From Loxodes magnus (Eukaryota > Ciliophora > Karyorelictea > Loxodida > Loxodidae): a stretch of 64,000 bases of DNA. Each line of letters opens with the position of its first letter. Position 1 is the first letter of the stretch. The stretch is from positions 682,001-746,000 of the forward strand of contig CAMPDV010000058.1 in the NCBI GenBank assembly GCA_946699065.1, read 5' to 3'. Positions 48,670-61,271 of the stretch are shown here, one piece after another. The notes beneath the pieces are model-generated. The model was not told the origin of the DNA. It made no database searches and saw nothing but the letters and a program-made list of their open reading frames with translations. A program made the translations under genes and the position numbers.

Positions 48670-49844
48670 CCTTAAAATAAAACTTAAATTAAGAAAAAAA
48701 GTTTAAGTTCATATTTAACTTAAAAAAGTAATGGTGTCTTGCACTTGGATGTTTAAAGACAGCATATTATTTTTCTATAAAATGGTTTGCATAAGAAAAT
48801 GAATTTATATATTGATTCCTTGAATTATTTGTGTAATATAGTAATTTTTATGTTGCTTTAAAATATCTAGTTTTATAACTCTTAATTAAAAGCATAAACT
48901 TAAATAGATGGGATAAGTATATTGAAAGAGAAAAAGTATGATTATCAATAACTAAATCAGATTTTTACTCTGATAGGCTTACCTTTTCTAATAACTCTGT
49001 ATATTTAGTTTCAACAACATAGCTTATTTAAACTTCACTTATATACAAATTTTGTTAGCATATTACAATCTTGAAAGGCTTTTAAAATTAATGAACTAAT
49101 TTATTTAGAAATAATGCAATAGCCAATTTCCTTTTGATACAAATAGATAAATTGAGCATAATAAGAAACCTTTTAGAGATTAGATTATCAAAGTGTTTAA
49201 AATAGATAAAATAATCTAGAGGAAATTATTTGATAACTGTATTATAAGAATTATAAGTTGCTCACTCTTAATTAAAATTTATTATTTATGTCTTTTATTA
49301 AAACTAGCCCCCTTAGATTAATTTTTCTTCAAGGATAAAAAAATAAAAAAGATTCTTAGAACTTAAATAGAACTCTATTAAATATGGATTATAAAGAGCA
49401 ACTAAATGAAATCATTTTCTCCTGTTTTTTATTTAACTATGTACTCAATTTTTAATAGTATGGCTCATAACTTTATAGAAAGTAGTTTCTTAAGCTTATA
49501 CAATATTTTCAGATAACATAAGCAGGAGAGACGAAATATTTACATTTTTCTACTCAAATTCATGTAAAATATCGTTAATAATGAGATAAGAATACGTTTT
49601 GCTCAGCTTCAACATCCAAATGTAGCTTGAGTATTATGATATTTAAAGCTAAATGAAGTTAAACTATATTAAAAAAGTTTTTCGTAAAAATAGATTAAAT
49701 TATTTAAATTCTTAGAACTGAATAAATGAAATTCGTTTAAATCCTTTCGATTCTTAAGAGGAAATTAAGAAGATTTCTTCTTTCATACAGCTTCTAACTA
49801 TTGAAACTAAGATTTAAAGAAACTTTTTTGCTAGTTAACTTATA
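48670..49844. other. Intergenic 1.2 kb, no gene seen
   Basis: AT-rich with no recognisable coding, repeat or RNA structure. The right end should hold the promoter of the coiled-coil gene. Confidence 0.5.
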
Positions 49845-51125
49845 ATGGAATAATTCATTAAATAAACGGGTTTCGCAATAACTACGAGGAAAAACACTTT
49901 TTAGTTGAATGAAGAGGTGACGGAGTAAGAGCAGGAATAAGGTGATGATATAAACTATGAAGAGAAGTATAAAAGACTAGAAAAATAGTATGATGAAGCT
50001 ATTAATATCATTTCAGATCTCGAAGCTGAAAATTAAAAACTTAGTAAAGAAGCTAAACTTCCTAGAGCTTCCTTAACTAACTCTCAAATCCTTTCTATCA
50101 AAGTAAGAGAACTTCAATCCGCTAAAACCCAAATCACTCAAATCTTTGAATCTGAGTTACAAAACTAAGAAAACGAAATCTAACTTCAGAATTTAAAAAT
50201 CTAAGATTTAAAAAGAGAAATAATTCTTAACTAAAAAGAAATCTTACACTTATAAAATGAAGTCAAGGAAAAACTTATCTTCTACGAAGAAGAAGTTAAA
50301 AAGAACGAAAACCTTTAAATAAAATATTCCAAACTCAAAGATGAAAACTTCAATATCAAAACTCTAAACGAAAACTTGCAGAAGGATAATTAAAAACTGC
50401 TTAAGTAAGTCGAACAAACTAACAATTACAAAAATTTGTATCAAGAAATTTAAAGCGAAAACGAAGAACTGTAACATCAAGTAGAGGCTTTAAAATGATA
50501 ACTCATCGAAGAATAACAAAAAACTAGAGAAGCTACTACTTAAAGATAACTAGAAAGAAGCTATTATTAATCGAGTTCAGAAAGTGAAGAAAACCAAAAA
50601 GCTGAAAATCTTGGACGTTATTTGTAGGAGTGAAAAGAAAACGAAGCTCGATTAAGTGATTATCCATTTTAAAGAGTAATTTTCGGAAGAGTATCGACTC
50701 TTCCTAACGAATAGCAAAAGGATAATCAAGAAGAGCAAGCTTTTCATTTAAACACTGAAGAACAAATATAGGAAAATAAAGAAAATTAACCAGAAGTAAA
50801 TTTAGGTTCGTAAACTAAGTTTCTTTTTTAAGAACTAGAAGAGAAAATAAACTCAATATGGCCAGAAGAAGAAAAGAAGGAAGCGTAATTTTAAATAAAA
50901 ATAACATAAGAAACGAAAAGACCTTAAAATACAAATCAGTGATACTTAGCTCCTACTTAAAATTTGCAGTATGTAAAAAAAGAAATAAAAGAATAAGAGA
51001 AGAAGTGTAAAGGTATGAATAATAATTTAGAAATATAAAGCAAAGTATTTAAAGATCGCAAAATGGAAGGATGGCAAATGTTTTGCTGTAGAAAACAAAA
51101 GACAGATTTTTGTTTCGTCTTTTGA
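49845..51125 (+). CDS. Coiled-coil protein, cassette copy 1
   Basis: The 426-residue protein runs in one frame from ATG (MEQFIKQTGFAITTRKN) to TGA. After an acidic Gln/Glu stretch (VTEQEQEQGDD) comes a long coiled coil, residues about 35-255, with heptad-like text (INYEEKYKRLEKQYDEA, IIILNQKEILHLQNEVK type). It is followed by a charged region, YPFQRVIFGRVSTLPNEQ, then an acidic Lys/Glu-rich tail ending WQMFCCRKQKTDFCFVF, whose CC pair and aromatic end are unusual. No enzymatic domain is recognised. It is probably a structural or tethering protein; the family is not identified. Codon use is richer in C-ending codons than its neighbours. It is followed 1.2 kb later by the four-helix membrane protein, and both are duplicated together. 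Confidence 0.82.
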
Positions 51126-52369
51126 TTTAAAGATAGAATATGTAAATTAATTAATTAATAACTTTTGAAATAAACTTGCAATCTCATGCATTTTGTACTA
51201 ATATTTAGTTATTTAATTATAATAGCTTCTTGTTCTCTTTTTATTAGTGGTTATATTTAAATTAATATATTCTTTTCTTAATTTATGATATTTCTTTCTA
51301 GATATCATAAGATTATTCGTATAAACAATTTTTTTTTAAGTTGTATAGATTTATTCTTTTTTATTTAATATTCCTTTTACAATAGTTAACTGATATAAGT
51401 CATTACATAAAGGCCATATAAATTAATTATTAAAATACATAAAGATATTAAATATCACTATACGCTCTATTATGGAGTGATTTTAATTATACGCTACCTA
51501 TGCTTAATTATCTGCTTATTTTTAATTTTATAGATATTTAAACCTAGCGAGGTAGATTATTTTAGGTTCTTCTAACTTCATATAGTAATTAATGTTTAAA
51601 ACAATGCACTTTTCTTGAAAGCAGCTACAGTAATTTTAGACTTTATATTTCATGTAGTGAAGACAGGTCGTAATTCAGAATAGCATAGCTATTATAAAAA
51701 TAATAAACTACTAAACTCAGAAAAAATACCAAAATGTAAAGTCTATATTTTTAAACAAATTTCGCAAGAAAAATAAGAAGAAACCAAATATTATATTAAC
51801 AAGTCAGTCGAAAGGAAAATCTTTCAATGAATCTTAAACTGAAGCAATATGTGTTTTATCATAATTTCATCGCTTATAATGCTGATCTAGATCATCTAAG
51901 TACTTTTGCAGATGTCCTTTGTATAGAATCTTAGTTATCGTTGATATGATTACTGAGAAGGTATAAAATCGATGTTATATTTTTAATAAATAGAATAAGT
52001 GAATAGCAATAAGGAAAAATAATGCTTAGCAGAATTCTAAAGATTCATTAGATTTAAATTTATAAAATTTTTTTTTCGAGGATTAAATGAAAAATGAATT
52101 GCATTCAAATAAACTAGCTATAATTATCTAACTTCCGATCTTTAAAGTTCTAATCGTTTTCAAAATAAGTTATTAACTAGTTTCTAAAATTTATATACAA
52201 AGATCAATTTATTGCTCCTCATAGTTGCTAATTAATAAAAATAAAGCTTTAAATATATTCTACTTATAATCTTGATAAATTAAAGGAATAAACATAAATG
52301 ACTAGAATATTTTAATTTAATTGTTAAATTTATGAATACAATTTCTGATGAAATGTATTAGATTATAAA
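51126..52369. other. Intergenic; last 144 bases duplicated
   Basis: The spacer between the two cassette genes has no gene visible. Only the 144 bases before the next start (52226-52369) match the second cassette exactly or nearly so (57071-57214) and probably hold its promoter. The remainder shows only scattered similarity to 55664-57070 (for example around 52020-52060 and 56660-56700). Confidence 0.65.
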
Positions 52370-53593
52370 ATGCGAAGAGAAGAAGAAAAAAGGAAAAAGG
52401 AAAATCTTAAGAAGAAAGAAATATATAAAAACAATGATGTTGGGAGAAAATATAAAATCTGGATTACCTTAGCAACTATCTTGCTTTGCCTTGCTGAAAG
52501 TGTAATGATTATTCATCTTGCCATCCCAGAATGGTTCGAGTGGAACATGACTTAGGATAGATATAAATGTACTATCAAAGGAAGTCTTAGAGAATTCGAA
52601 GATATAGACAAAGGAGATAAATGCTTCGAAAGGTTGAGTGGAAAAAATTTCGATAGCGTAAACGATGATTTTAAATGTGATGATGACGATAACGATAAGA
52701 AAGATTACTTTTGTCATGCAATAAAAGACATTGATAACGGAGGATACTATTACATTTGAATAGAAGCTTGCTCTATGGGTAGCCTTTTCTTATGACTTTT
52801 AGCAGTCGCTATTTCTTTCAAAAGCTAAAAAGGTAGAGGATATTATGGGTATACTTGCTATTTTACTTTATGCTGTTCGGTATTAACAATCATTCTTCAC
52901 ATAATAGCGTTTACAGCTTACGTAGCGATAGTAAATACTCATTACGGAGCAGATTGTGAGTTGAGTATGATAGAAGTGATTGATAAATGCTACGATAGAG
53001 AAGATGACGAATGGGATTGTCATGGTCCTAAATGTCCTTTAGCAGGAGTTCATTTGAGTTTGTTTATTCTGCTATACCTTTGTGTATTATCAGTTTTCAG
53101 TTGATTCATACTATTGTTTTTGTATATAAAAATAACAGTAATCCAAAGAAAGACTAGAGCAGATTATGAGGAATAACTGAAAAGTAAATAAGAATCGGAG
53201 AAATTTAATACTGAAAGTATTTTTTAAAACCCAAATCAAGAATGGAATTAAAACCCATAAAAACTTTAGGAGAAACCATCAGCTATCATATCTTAAGTAA
53301 AAAAAGTGGCAAAGATAGAATAAAATAATAAAGCTTCATCTGATCAAATCAAAATTTAAGCTACAATCTAGGAAGAGTAAAAGATTAACTAAGATCAAGT
53401 GAAATAACAATTGTATTAATCAACTAGCAGTCAAAATTAACAGAAAAAGCAAAAATCAGGTCGAAGTGATTTAAGTGAAGATTAGAAAGATGAAGAAGAA
53501 TCAGTCAATAATAAAATGATTAATATGTATAAAAGCACGGCTGATACTCGTTTGAAAGATATTAATGTAGATATTGGAGGCGAAGATGACTGA
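52370..53593 (+). CDS. Four-helix membrane protein, cassette copy 1
   Basis: The 407-residue protein closes ATG to TGA without introns. A basic cytosolic start (MRREEEKRKKENLKKKE) leads to TM1 (IWITLATILLCLAESVMIIH). A Cys- and Asp-rich outer loop follows (residues about 58-120, with an acidic CDDDDNDKKD), then TM2 (near residue 130, ACSMGSLFLWLLAVAISF), TM3 (about 160-185, FTLCCSVLTIILHIIAF), a second Cys-rich loop (ADCELS, DKCYD, WDCHGPKCP) and TM4 (about 225-250, LSLFILLYLCVLSVFSWF). The cytosolic tail of about 150 residues is Gln/Lys/Ser-rich and ends VDIGGEDD. The paired Cys in both outer loops suggest disulphides, as in tetraspan families, though no diagnostic tetraspanin or claudin motif is complete. 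TGA encodes Trp in YYYIWIEAC, FLWLLA and FSWFIL, and ends the gene. Confidence 0.85.
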
Positions 53594-54440
53594 TCTTGAG
53601 ATAGATTTATTCTTTTACATACTTAGAATAATATTTTATTTAAAAAATAGCATAAATTAAACATAAACCTTACATTTTATACAACTTTATTTTTATTAAC
53701 CTTTAAGGGATTTAAAATCCAAAAGCAACTCTAGCCTTTAAAAATGCTAAGTAGAAAATTAACGAATTAACTTGAGTTTACTTAAACTAAAGTTTTATGA
53801 CTACTTTCAAGCTAGTTATCTTTTCTAATTATTGATAGTTTTCTTTGCTTATTATAATTATCCTCTTATTTTTAACTCTTAGCTTGTATTATTTTTTATT
53901 TTATCTCATTTATTATAAAATAAAGTAAACAAATCAGTTAGTTATATATCGTTGCTTTTTTGCCCTAAATAAAGTTATCTTATAAATGATTAAATATACT
54001 TATTTATAGAAGTCTTTTAAGCATTATAGATTTCTATAATGAAATAAACATGAGAGATATAGATTGAGAAAAAGAAGCAAACAATAATAAAAATTGCAAG
54101 AGATAGTATTTTAGTAAAGCAACAATCTTATAACAACTAATGAAATGGTTTAAAACACAAACCTAAATTAATAAATGACAAGACTAAGAAAAGGGAATTT
54201 AATATTAAATTCTATATCTAAAAAATTAAGTTAGAAGCAAACTATCTCATCTTTTATTTTTAGATAGAATAAAAATTGATAAATATCATTAAAACTTAGT
54301 TAATTAGTTTATTTGTCTTTAAACTTAAGATATTTTCTGAAAGTGGTAATTTACTTAGAAAAGTTTTAAATTTAAAGATAAAGTTAGGTATCATTCTTTT
54401 TTAGATATACTAGCAATCTAATTATACCAGTAAAAAACAA
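53594..54440. other. Intergenic between the two cassettes
   Basis: AT-rich, 850 bases, no gene seen. The region just left of 54441 contains no ATG in frame with the following coiled-coil copy. Confidence 0.5.
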
Positions 54441-55631
54441 GAATAAGGTGATGATATAAACTATGAAGAGAAGTATAAAAGACTAGAAAAATAGTATGAT
54501 GAAGCTATTAATATCATTTCAGATCTCGAAGCTGAAAATTAAAAACTTAGTAAAGAAGCTAAACTTCCTAGAGCTTCCCTAACTAACTCTCAAATCCTTT
54601 CTATCAAAGTAAGAGAACTTCAATCCGCTAAAACCCAAATCACTCAAATCTTCGAATCTGAGTTACAAAACTAGGAAAACGAAATCTAACTTCAGAATTT
54701 AAAAATCTAAGATTTAAAAAGAGAAATAATTCTTAACTAAAAAGAAATCTTACACTTATAAAATGAAGTCAAGGAAAAACTTATCTTCTACGAAGAAGAA
54801 GTTAAAAAGAACGAAAACCTTTAAATAAAATATTCCAAACTCAAAGATGAAAACTTCAATATCAAAACTCTAAACGAAAACTTGCAGAAGGATAATTAAA
54901 AACTGCTTAAGTAAGTCGAACAAACTAACAATTACAAAAATTTGTATCAAGAAATTTAAAGCGAAAACGAAGAACTGTAACATCAAGTAGAGGCTTTAAA
55001 ATGATAACTCATCGAAGAATAATAAAAAACTAGAGAAGCTACTACTTAAAGATAACTAGAAAGAAGCTATTATTAATCGAGTTCAGAAAGTGAAGAAAAC
55101 CAAAAAGCTGAAAATCTTGGACGTTATTTGTAGGAGTGAAAAGAAAACGAAGCTCGATTAAGTGATTATCCATTTTAAAGAGTAATTTTCGGAAGAGTAT
55201 CGACTCTTCCTAACGAATAGCAAAAGGATAATCAAGAAGAGCAAGTTTTTCATTTAAACACTGAAGAACAAATATAGGAAAATAAAGAAAATTAACCAGA
55301 AGTAAATTTAGGTTCGTAAACTAAGTTTCTTTTTTAAGAACTAGAAGAGAAAATAAACTCAATATGGCCAGAAGAAGAAAAGAAGGAAGCGTAATTTTAA
55401 ATAAAAATAACATAAGAAACGAAAAGACCTTAAAATACAAATCAGTGATACTTAGCTCCTACTTAAAATTTGCAGTATGTAAAAAAAGAAATAAAAGAAT
55501 AAGAGAAGAAGTGTAAAGGTATGAATAATAATTTAGAAATATAAAGCAAAGTATTTAAAGATCGCAAAATGGAAGGATGGCAAATGTTTTGCTGTAGAAA
55601 ACAAAAGACAGATTTTTGTTTCGTCTTTTGA
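54441..55631 (+). pseudogene. Coiled-coil protein, cassette copy 2, lacks original start
   Basis: This is a near-exact copy of 49935-51125 (constant offset 4506) that begins at the codons EQGDDINYEEK. The first 30 codons of copy 1, including its ATG, are missing and the sequence to the left is unrelated. No in-frame ATG is visible close upstream, so it is either 5'-truncated and silent or uses another exon. Of the five differences noticed against copy 1, four are silent only under the reassigned code or in general (TTA/CTA, TTT/TTC, TAA/TAG, CAA/TAA) and one changes Ala to Val. The reading frame is otherwise intact to the TGA at 55629. Confidence 0.75.
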
Positions 55632-57214
55632 TTTAAAGATAGAATATGTAAATTAATTAATTATCATAGATATAAATATCTTAAGCATTTTTCATTGAAA
55701 TTATGGGATTTTCACATTTATAATTAATTTAAGATTATTTTTTATTAAATAAAGGCTTATATTAAGTTCTAAAAGTTAAAAATTTCGTATTAATTTATAC
55801 AAAATTTCTTAGTAAAGAGCAAGGTATAAATTTTGTTCATATAGAAGCTTTCTAGTTTTAATTTTACAATAAGTATTAATATTATCCACTAAATTTAAAA
55901 ATGATTTTAGTTATACATTGATTATGCTTTATTTTCAGTGTTATTAATTATATCATAGTAAAATAAAAATTTTATTTATCTTTTATTTCTTGATATGTTT
56001 TAACTTTATAATGAGTACTAAATCATTCTACTAGGCTAGAAAACTTTTAACTTTGTATATCTTAAAGGGAATAATGACTTAATATTGAGAATCTAATTAT
56101 CATAAAAGCGTCTAGTTTCTTTCTTTGTGTTTTTTAAGTAAGATAAATAATTAAATACGATGAGAGAGTGAGTAACACCTAATGGCGCGCAGCTTTTTAA
56201 AAAAACATTTTTAAGTAAAAAAATTTTTTCCGAAGTCTTCCATAGTGCTAGTATACCTTTGCGAGTCTTATCTTCTCTTGACATATACCAAGATTCCTGT
56301 TCGGTTCTTCTTCCATAGACACTTCCTGGTACCAGATCTTAAATCAATCTCAGTAAGAGAATTGCGCCTCCCTATTTAAAGAATTTATTTATATCATTAA
56401 TTTATTTCCATGATTTAGCAAGAAATAATAAGAAGCAGAAAAATTATCCTAACAAACTAGAAGAAAAGTAGTTATTTCATTGATTCTTAAAACTGAAAAA
56501 ATATTTTAACTTCATTCCTTATATAATTAATTTTGATCATCTAGGCACTTTCAATGATACTCTTTATATAATATCATAGCTATCATTTACAAGTTTATTT
56601 AGAAGTAATTAAAATTAATTAAAATGGTAGATAGAAATTAAGTTAATAGCTATTAGTAAAAATAATGCATATCAGAATTCTAAAAATTTATTAGATTTAA
56701 CCTTTAAAATGGCTTTCTTTAGAATGAAATGGATATATACAAATATATAAACTAGTTAGCAATTTTTACCATGTTAAATACAAAATGGTTTGATAATGCT
56801 TGTATCTATCTTTACCATATCAAGTTAATAACTAATTTCAGAAGATTCTAATCAAAACTTAGCTAAATTGGATTATAGAATATTTAATTAGCTTAATTAA
56901 TCCTAAATCTATTAATTATCTTATAATTTTCCTAAAAGATGCTCTCAATTTCAATCAACAACTATAAAATAAGAGTATTAACAAGTTTTCTTTATAGCTT
57001 TATAAATATTATAAATATTTTATTTAGTTTAACAAAATTAAACATTTATGATTATTGACTAGGCTTTGTATGCTAATTAATAAAAATAAAGCTTTAAATA
57101 TATTCTACTTATAATCTTGATAAATTAAAGGAATAAACATAAATGACTAGAATATTTTAATTTAATTGTTAAATTTATGAATACAATTTCTGATGAAATG
57201 TATTAGATTATAAA
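55632..57214. other. Intergenic with a GC-richer island
   Basis: Mostly AT-rich. The shared copy ends near 55663. The interval 56130-56380 is distinctly richer in G and C (contains GGCGCGCAGC and CCTGGTACCAG) and is described separately. The last 144 bases repeat the promoter-proximal sequence of the first cassette. Confidence 0.55.
56130..56380 (-). other. GC-richer island, unknown RNA or gene fragment
   Basis: Composition differs sharply from the flanks. On the minus strand one frame reads AILLLRLIQDLVPGSVYG then MSREDKTRKGILALWKTSEK, which has a normal protein composition for about 50 residues, without a recognised family. On the same strand the segment ends in CTTCGG followed by A6T7, which could instead be a polymerase III terminator of a small RNA. 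No tRNA, 5S, U6 or SRP signature is recognisable. Confidence 0.45.
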
Positions 57215-58186
57215 ATGCGAAGAGAAGAAGAAAAAAGGAAAAAGGAAAATCTTAAGAAGAAAGAAATATATAAAAACAATGATGTTGGGAGAAAATATAA
57301 AATCTGGATTACCTTAGCAACTATCTTGCTTTGCCTTGCTGAAAGTGTAATGATTATTCATCTTGCCATCCCAGAATGGTTCGAGTGGAACATGACTTAG
57401 GATAGATATAAATGTACTATCAAAGGAAGTCTTAGAGAATTCGAAGATATAGACAAAGGAGATAAATGCTTCGAAAGGTTGAGTGGAAAAAATTTCGATA
57501 GCGTAAACGATGATTTTAAATGTGATGATGACGATAACGATAAGAAAGATTACTTTTGTCATGCAATAAAAGACATTGATAACGGAGGATACTATTACAT
57601 TTGAATAGAAGCTTGCTCTATGGGTAGCCTTTTCTTATGACTTTTAGCAGTCGCTATTTCTTTCAAAAGCTAAAAAGGTAGAGGATATTATGGGTATACT
57701 TGCTATTTTACTTTATGCTGTTCGGTATTAACAATCATTCTTCACATAATAGCGTTTACAGCTTACGTAGCGATAGTAAATACTCATTACGGAGCAGATT
57801 GTGAGTTGAGTATGATAGAAGTGATTGATAAATGCTACGATAGAGAAGATGACGAATGGGATTGTCATGGTCCTAAATGTCCTTTAGCAGGAGTTCATTT
57901 GAGTTTGTTTATTCTGCTATACCTTTGTGTATTATCAGTTTTCAGTTGATTCATACTATTGTTTTTGTATATAAAAATAACAGTAATCCAAAGAAAGACT
58001 AGAGCAGATTATGAGGAATAACTGAAAGGTAAATAAGAATATGAAATAATTTTAGTTGAGAAGGAAACATAGATTAATAATGGCAATAACAATGTTATAA
58101 CTGAAACTATTCCTCTTTAAAATAACCAATAAACTGAATTATAGATATAGGCTATTAATGCAGATATTGGAGGCGAAGATGACTGA
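57215..58186 (+). CDS. Four-helix membrane protein, cassette copy 2, shorter tail
   Basis: The 323-residue paralogue is identical or nearly so to copy 1 through residue 275 (all four membrane helices and both Cys-rich loops, plus 144 bases of 5' flank). Then its cytosolic tail differs completely (QINNGNNNVITETIPLQNNQ) and is 84 residues shorter. Similarity returns for the final codons, ADIGGEDD, and about 20 bases beyond the TGA. Thus the tail has been replaced or has diverged very fast, while the terminal acidic motif is kept, which suggests that this motif matters. The frame is open from ATG to TGA. Confidence 0.83.
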
Positions 58187-61100
58187 TCTTGAGATAGATT
58201 TATTCTATTACTTACTTAAATAATATCTAAATATTAAAAATTTAAAACTAATTATCTTTCTTTTAAATTATAACTTCTGCATTCTAAAATGTTCACTAAA
58301 ATATTTTTTATCATGTAGATTCTTATAAAAATAAGAAAAATTTTTGAATAGAATGAATGAACAAACATGAGAATAAGTTATTATACATGATGAAGTTTCA
58401 TTTTTTTAAAGCTAAGATTTTATGATCCATAACTAGCTTAATTAATTTTCCCTAATTTTTAAAACTATCAATATATTTTATGCTTTTCCTCTTAGTTCCT
58501 CTTTTAACTTTGCTCTATTTCTTTATTTCATCTCCATTTACTATTATTAATAAAAGTCAACAAACATTAGGTATACATGAGGGTATCAATGTATATTTTT
58601 GTAATATGAAGATATCATTTACTTTTTTAAACATTTTCGTTTATAGAATGATTGAAAATTCATGCCAATCTATAGTGTAATAAACTATATCGGTATAGTT
58701 AAATCAGGAGAAATACTAGTTACTAAGATAAAAAGAAGATATTTTAAAAAAGTAGCAAAGCTATAACTTCTTATCTCTCTGTTAAAAAGCTGCTCTAATT
58801 AAGGCTGAGTTGATTATATCAAATGTGGTGATGTTTAGTGTAGAAATTTATCCTTGATGTAAACTAGATAATATCCAGGTTCTTTGATAAAAATTATATA
58901 AAGTTTATTTATACTATTTCTTAGTTGAATACACTTTTATATTTCTGGATAAAAGTACTTTCTGAAAGCTGTAATAGAATTAGAATATCTTTAAATGTAA
59001 ACTTTAATCCTTCATCTGTATCTTCTAGATAATCTATTTTATTAAATTATAGTAGAGTTAGAATTATCTAGCTACTTTTGCTTCACTACCTCATATGAAA
59101 TCTTTATTTCAAATCTGCAGAATTGGACCTTTCAATTCAGAATTTCATAATTTTTCATTATTTATGATTTAGCCAATCAAAACAAAAGCATTTGATATTA
59201 GTATAGAATAAGTTTATCTCATTATAGTATAAAAATTAAAAGCTTACTGACAACTACAGACTTTATCTCTTCTCTTTTTAATAGTAAAAGATTATAACCA
59301 TTCTAATAGATATAAAGGACAAGGATATATAAATAGATATTATCAAATAGAAGAAATTAGTTATCCAAGTAAAAAGCTATCGAAGTATTATAGGCTTCAT
59401 ATATGTTATGCTTAAATAGATTTAACTAGGGGTTTATAAGCTTATTTATACAATACTTTTAAGATATCTTTTTTAATACTAAGCAATCAAGATTTACTGT
59501 TAACCAGAAAAAAATTCAGTTCAAATGAAAGAATTTTAAAAGTAAATAAAGCTGCAATCAAGGATTATAGATTCTGTGCTTTAATCTGCTTTGATTTTCT
59601 TCTGCTCGCAAAGAATTAAAACTAAATTTTCAGTAACTCTTTATTATCTAGCACAATCTACGTTCTATATGCAATATTTTTACGATATTTGCTAATAGTT
59701 TAAGCAATATTTCTATTTCCTTCCGATGATTATTTCCCTATTATTTAAGAATTAAACTGCGTCTATTTTTTCTTAAGCTATCCCTACTGATTGCTTTTAC
59801 CTCTCTTGAAGTTTCTTTTTTATATCCTTCTAAAAGCTTTATGAAGGTTTCGTTTACTAAGATTCACATAATATTTTAATTATTTTAGAATCAATAATTT
59901 TTAATTTAGTAGCAAGTGATTTAAAAGTATAAGTCATTGCTATATGAAAATTTAAATTTAGCAATGCTAATAAAAGATTTTATGGCTCGGTAAAAAAAGA
60001 AGCAAGTAAAAATGATGAAAAAGCCTCTTACGCAATTAAGATTAAAGCTTGTTTTAGTAGATTAAACATATCCTGCATTTATATTTTTAATACTTGGCTT
60101 ATCTTTATCTAGTTTTAAATAACTCAAGCTTTTAATAGGAAAAATGAATATAAGAAATGTGTTTATTCGATAACCTAAAAATTAACTTTCCAAATTCCGA
60201 AACCAAATGGAAAGCCTTAATAATAAATTTGCTTTTATAAATTGAAAAAAAGGTATTTAAGAGTCTTTAGTTTCTTAAAGAACTAAAATAGTACAATGCA
60301 TGTAAATTCACTATATGACAATCTCTTAATATATTTGATTCAACTATATGTTTATTATAATTGATATGCTTGATATACTATATTATATATCTTCTGCTAA
60401 ATTTACATTAGCAACTATAATTTATTTTTAGTCAAATCTAATTTTATGCCATAAGGCTATTACTGATTTAGTAAAAAGCACCTCAGAATAAAGTTTAGAA
60501 ACTAGATTTGTGAAAATTTAGTTTCTAGACTCTAAAGATTTTTTCTCTTATTAATTAATTCTTAAATAAACAAGCAGATCAGAAAAATGAATTAAAGGAG
60601 GAGATATATAAAAGCACCAGTATATCAAGAAAAAGAGAATAATTTAACTTAAACTTTATATGTCTAGTTACCTTTGATTAAGTTACGTCTATATGGTAAA
60701 ACTTTAAACTATAATGTTCTTAATTAATCTTATAGTTAGCTATAATATAATCTTATAGCTTTATATCTTTTAATTCAATTTTTAGCATGAATCTTAAGTT
60801 TAAACTACCTGCCTGATTATTATTGTCTGATTTCATCCTTTTTTAAGATTAAAATTAATTTTAGTCCTTAAATTAAAATTAGCGAAGTTGATTTTAATAG
60901 TCATTCTAGCTTATAAATACATCCTCAAATCGTATATCCTAAGTATATATTAAACTTAATACCTTTTATGATGCCATCACTTTGAGATAGAAAGCAATTT
61001 TTTATAAATAAAATAGACTTTAGCTAATGCTTATTAATAATGCTTTAATTATCCTTGCTACTAGTTAGTAGTTACTAATAATCATACAACTAACTATATA

Positions 61101-61271
61101 ACTATGACATCCTTGTCATATGCTTCAACTACTTATGATGGCTATTTAATAAAGAACTTTAGCTAATTTTGATTAAGAATGATAGTTTGGATCTGGTTAG
61201 AAGTAAATTTTAACTTGTGATATTAGATATTTATAACCTTAAATATTTTCCTTTTATTCAAGCAGCTTAAA
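58187..61271. other. Intergenic 3.1 kb, no gene supported
   Basis: AT-rich. A 66-codon standard-code ORF at 58480 lies in DNA that resembles the 3' flank of the first cassette (around 53870) and has no independent support. No motif is recognised elsewhere in the stretch. Confidence 0.5.

Noticed and set aside
52469..52717. Minus-strand 82-codon frame, repeated at 57314-57562
   Set aside because: It is the antisense shadow of the four-helix membrane protein and is repeated only because the gene is duplicated.
52370..53593. Claudin or tetraspanin
   Set aside because: Four helices and Cys-rich loops fit the general layout, but neither the claudin W-GLW-C-C motif nor the tetraspanin CCG motif is complete.
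58480..58680. A 66-codon hydrophobic frame under the standard code
   Set aside because: It lies in flank DNA that resembles the 3' side of the other cassette, has no conserved residues, and standard-code frames are not meaningful here.
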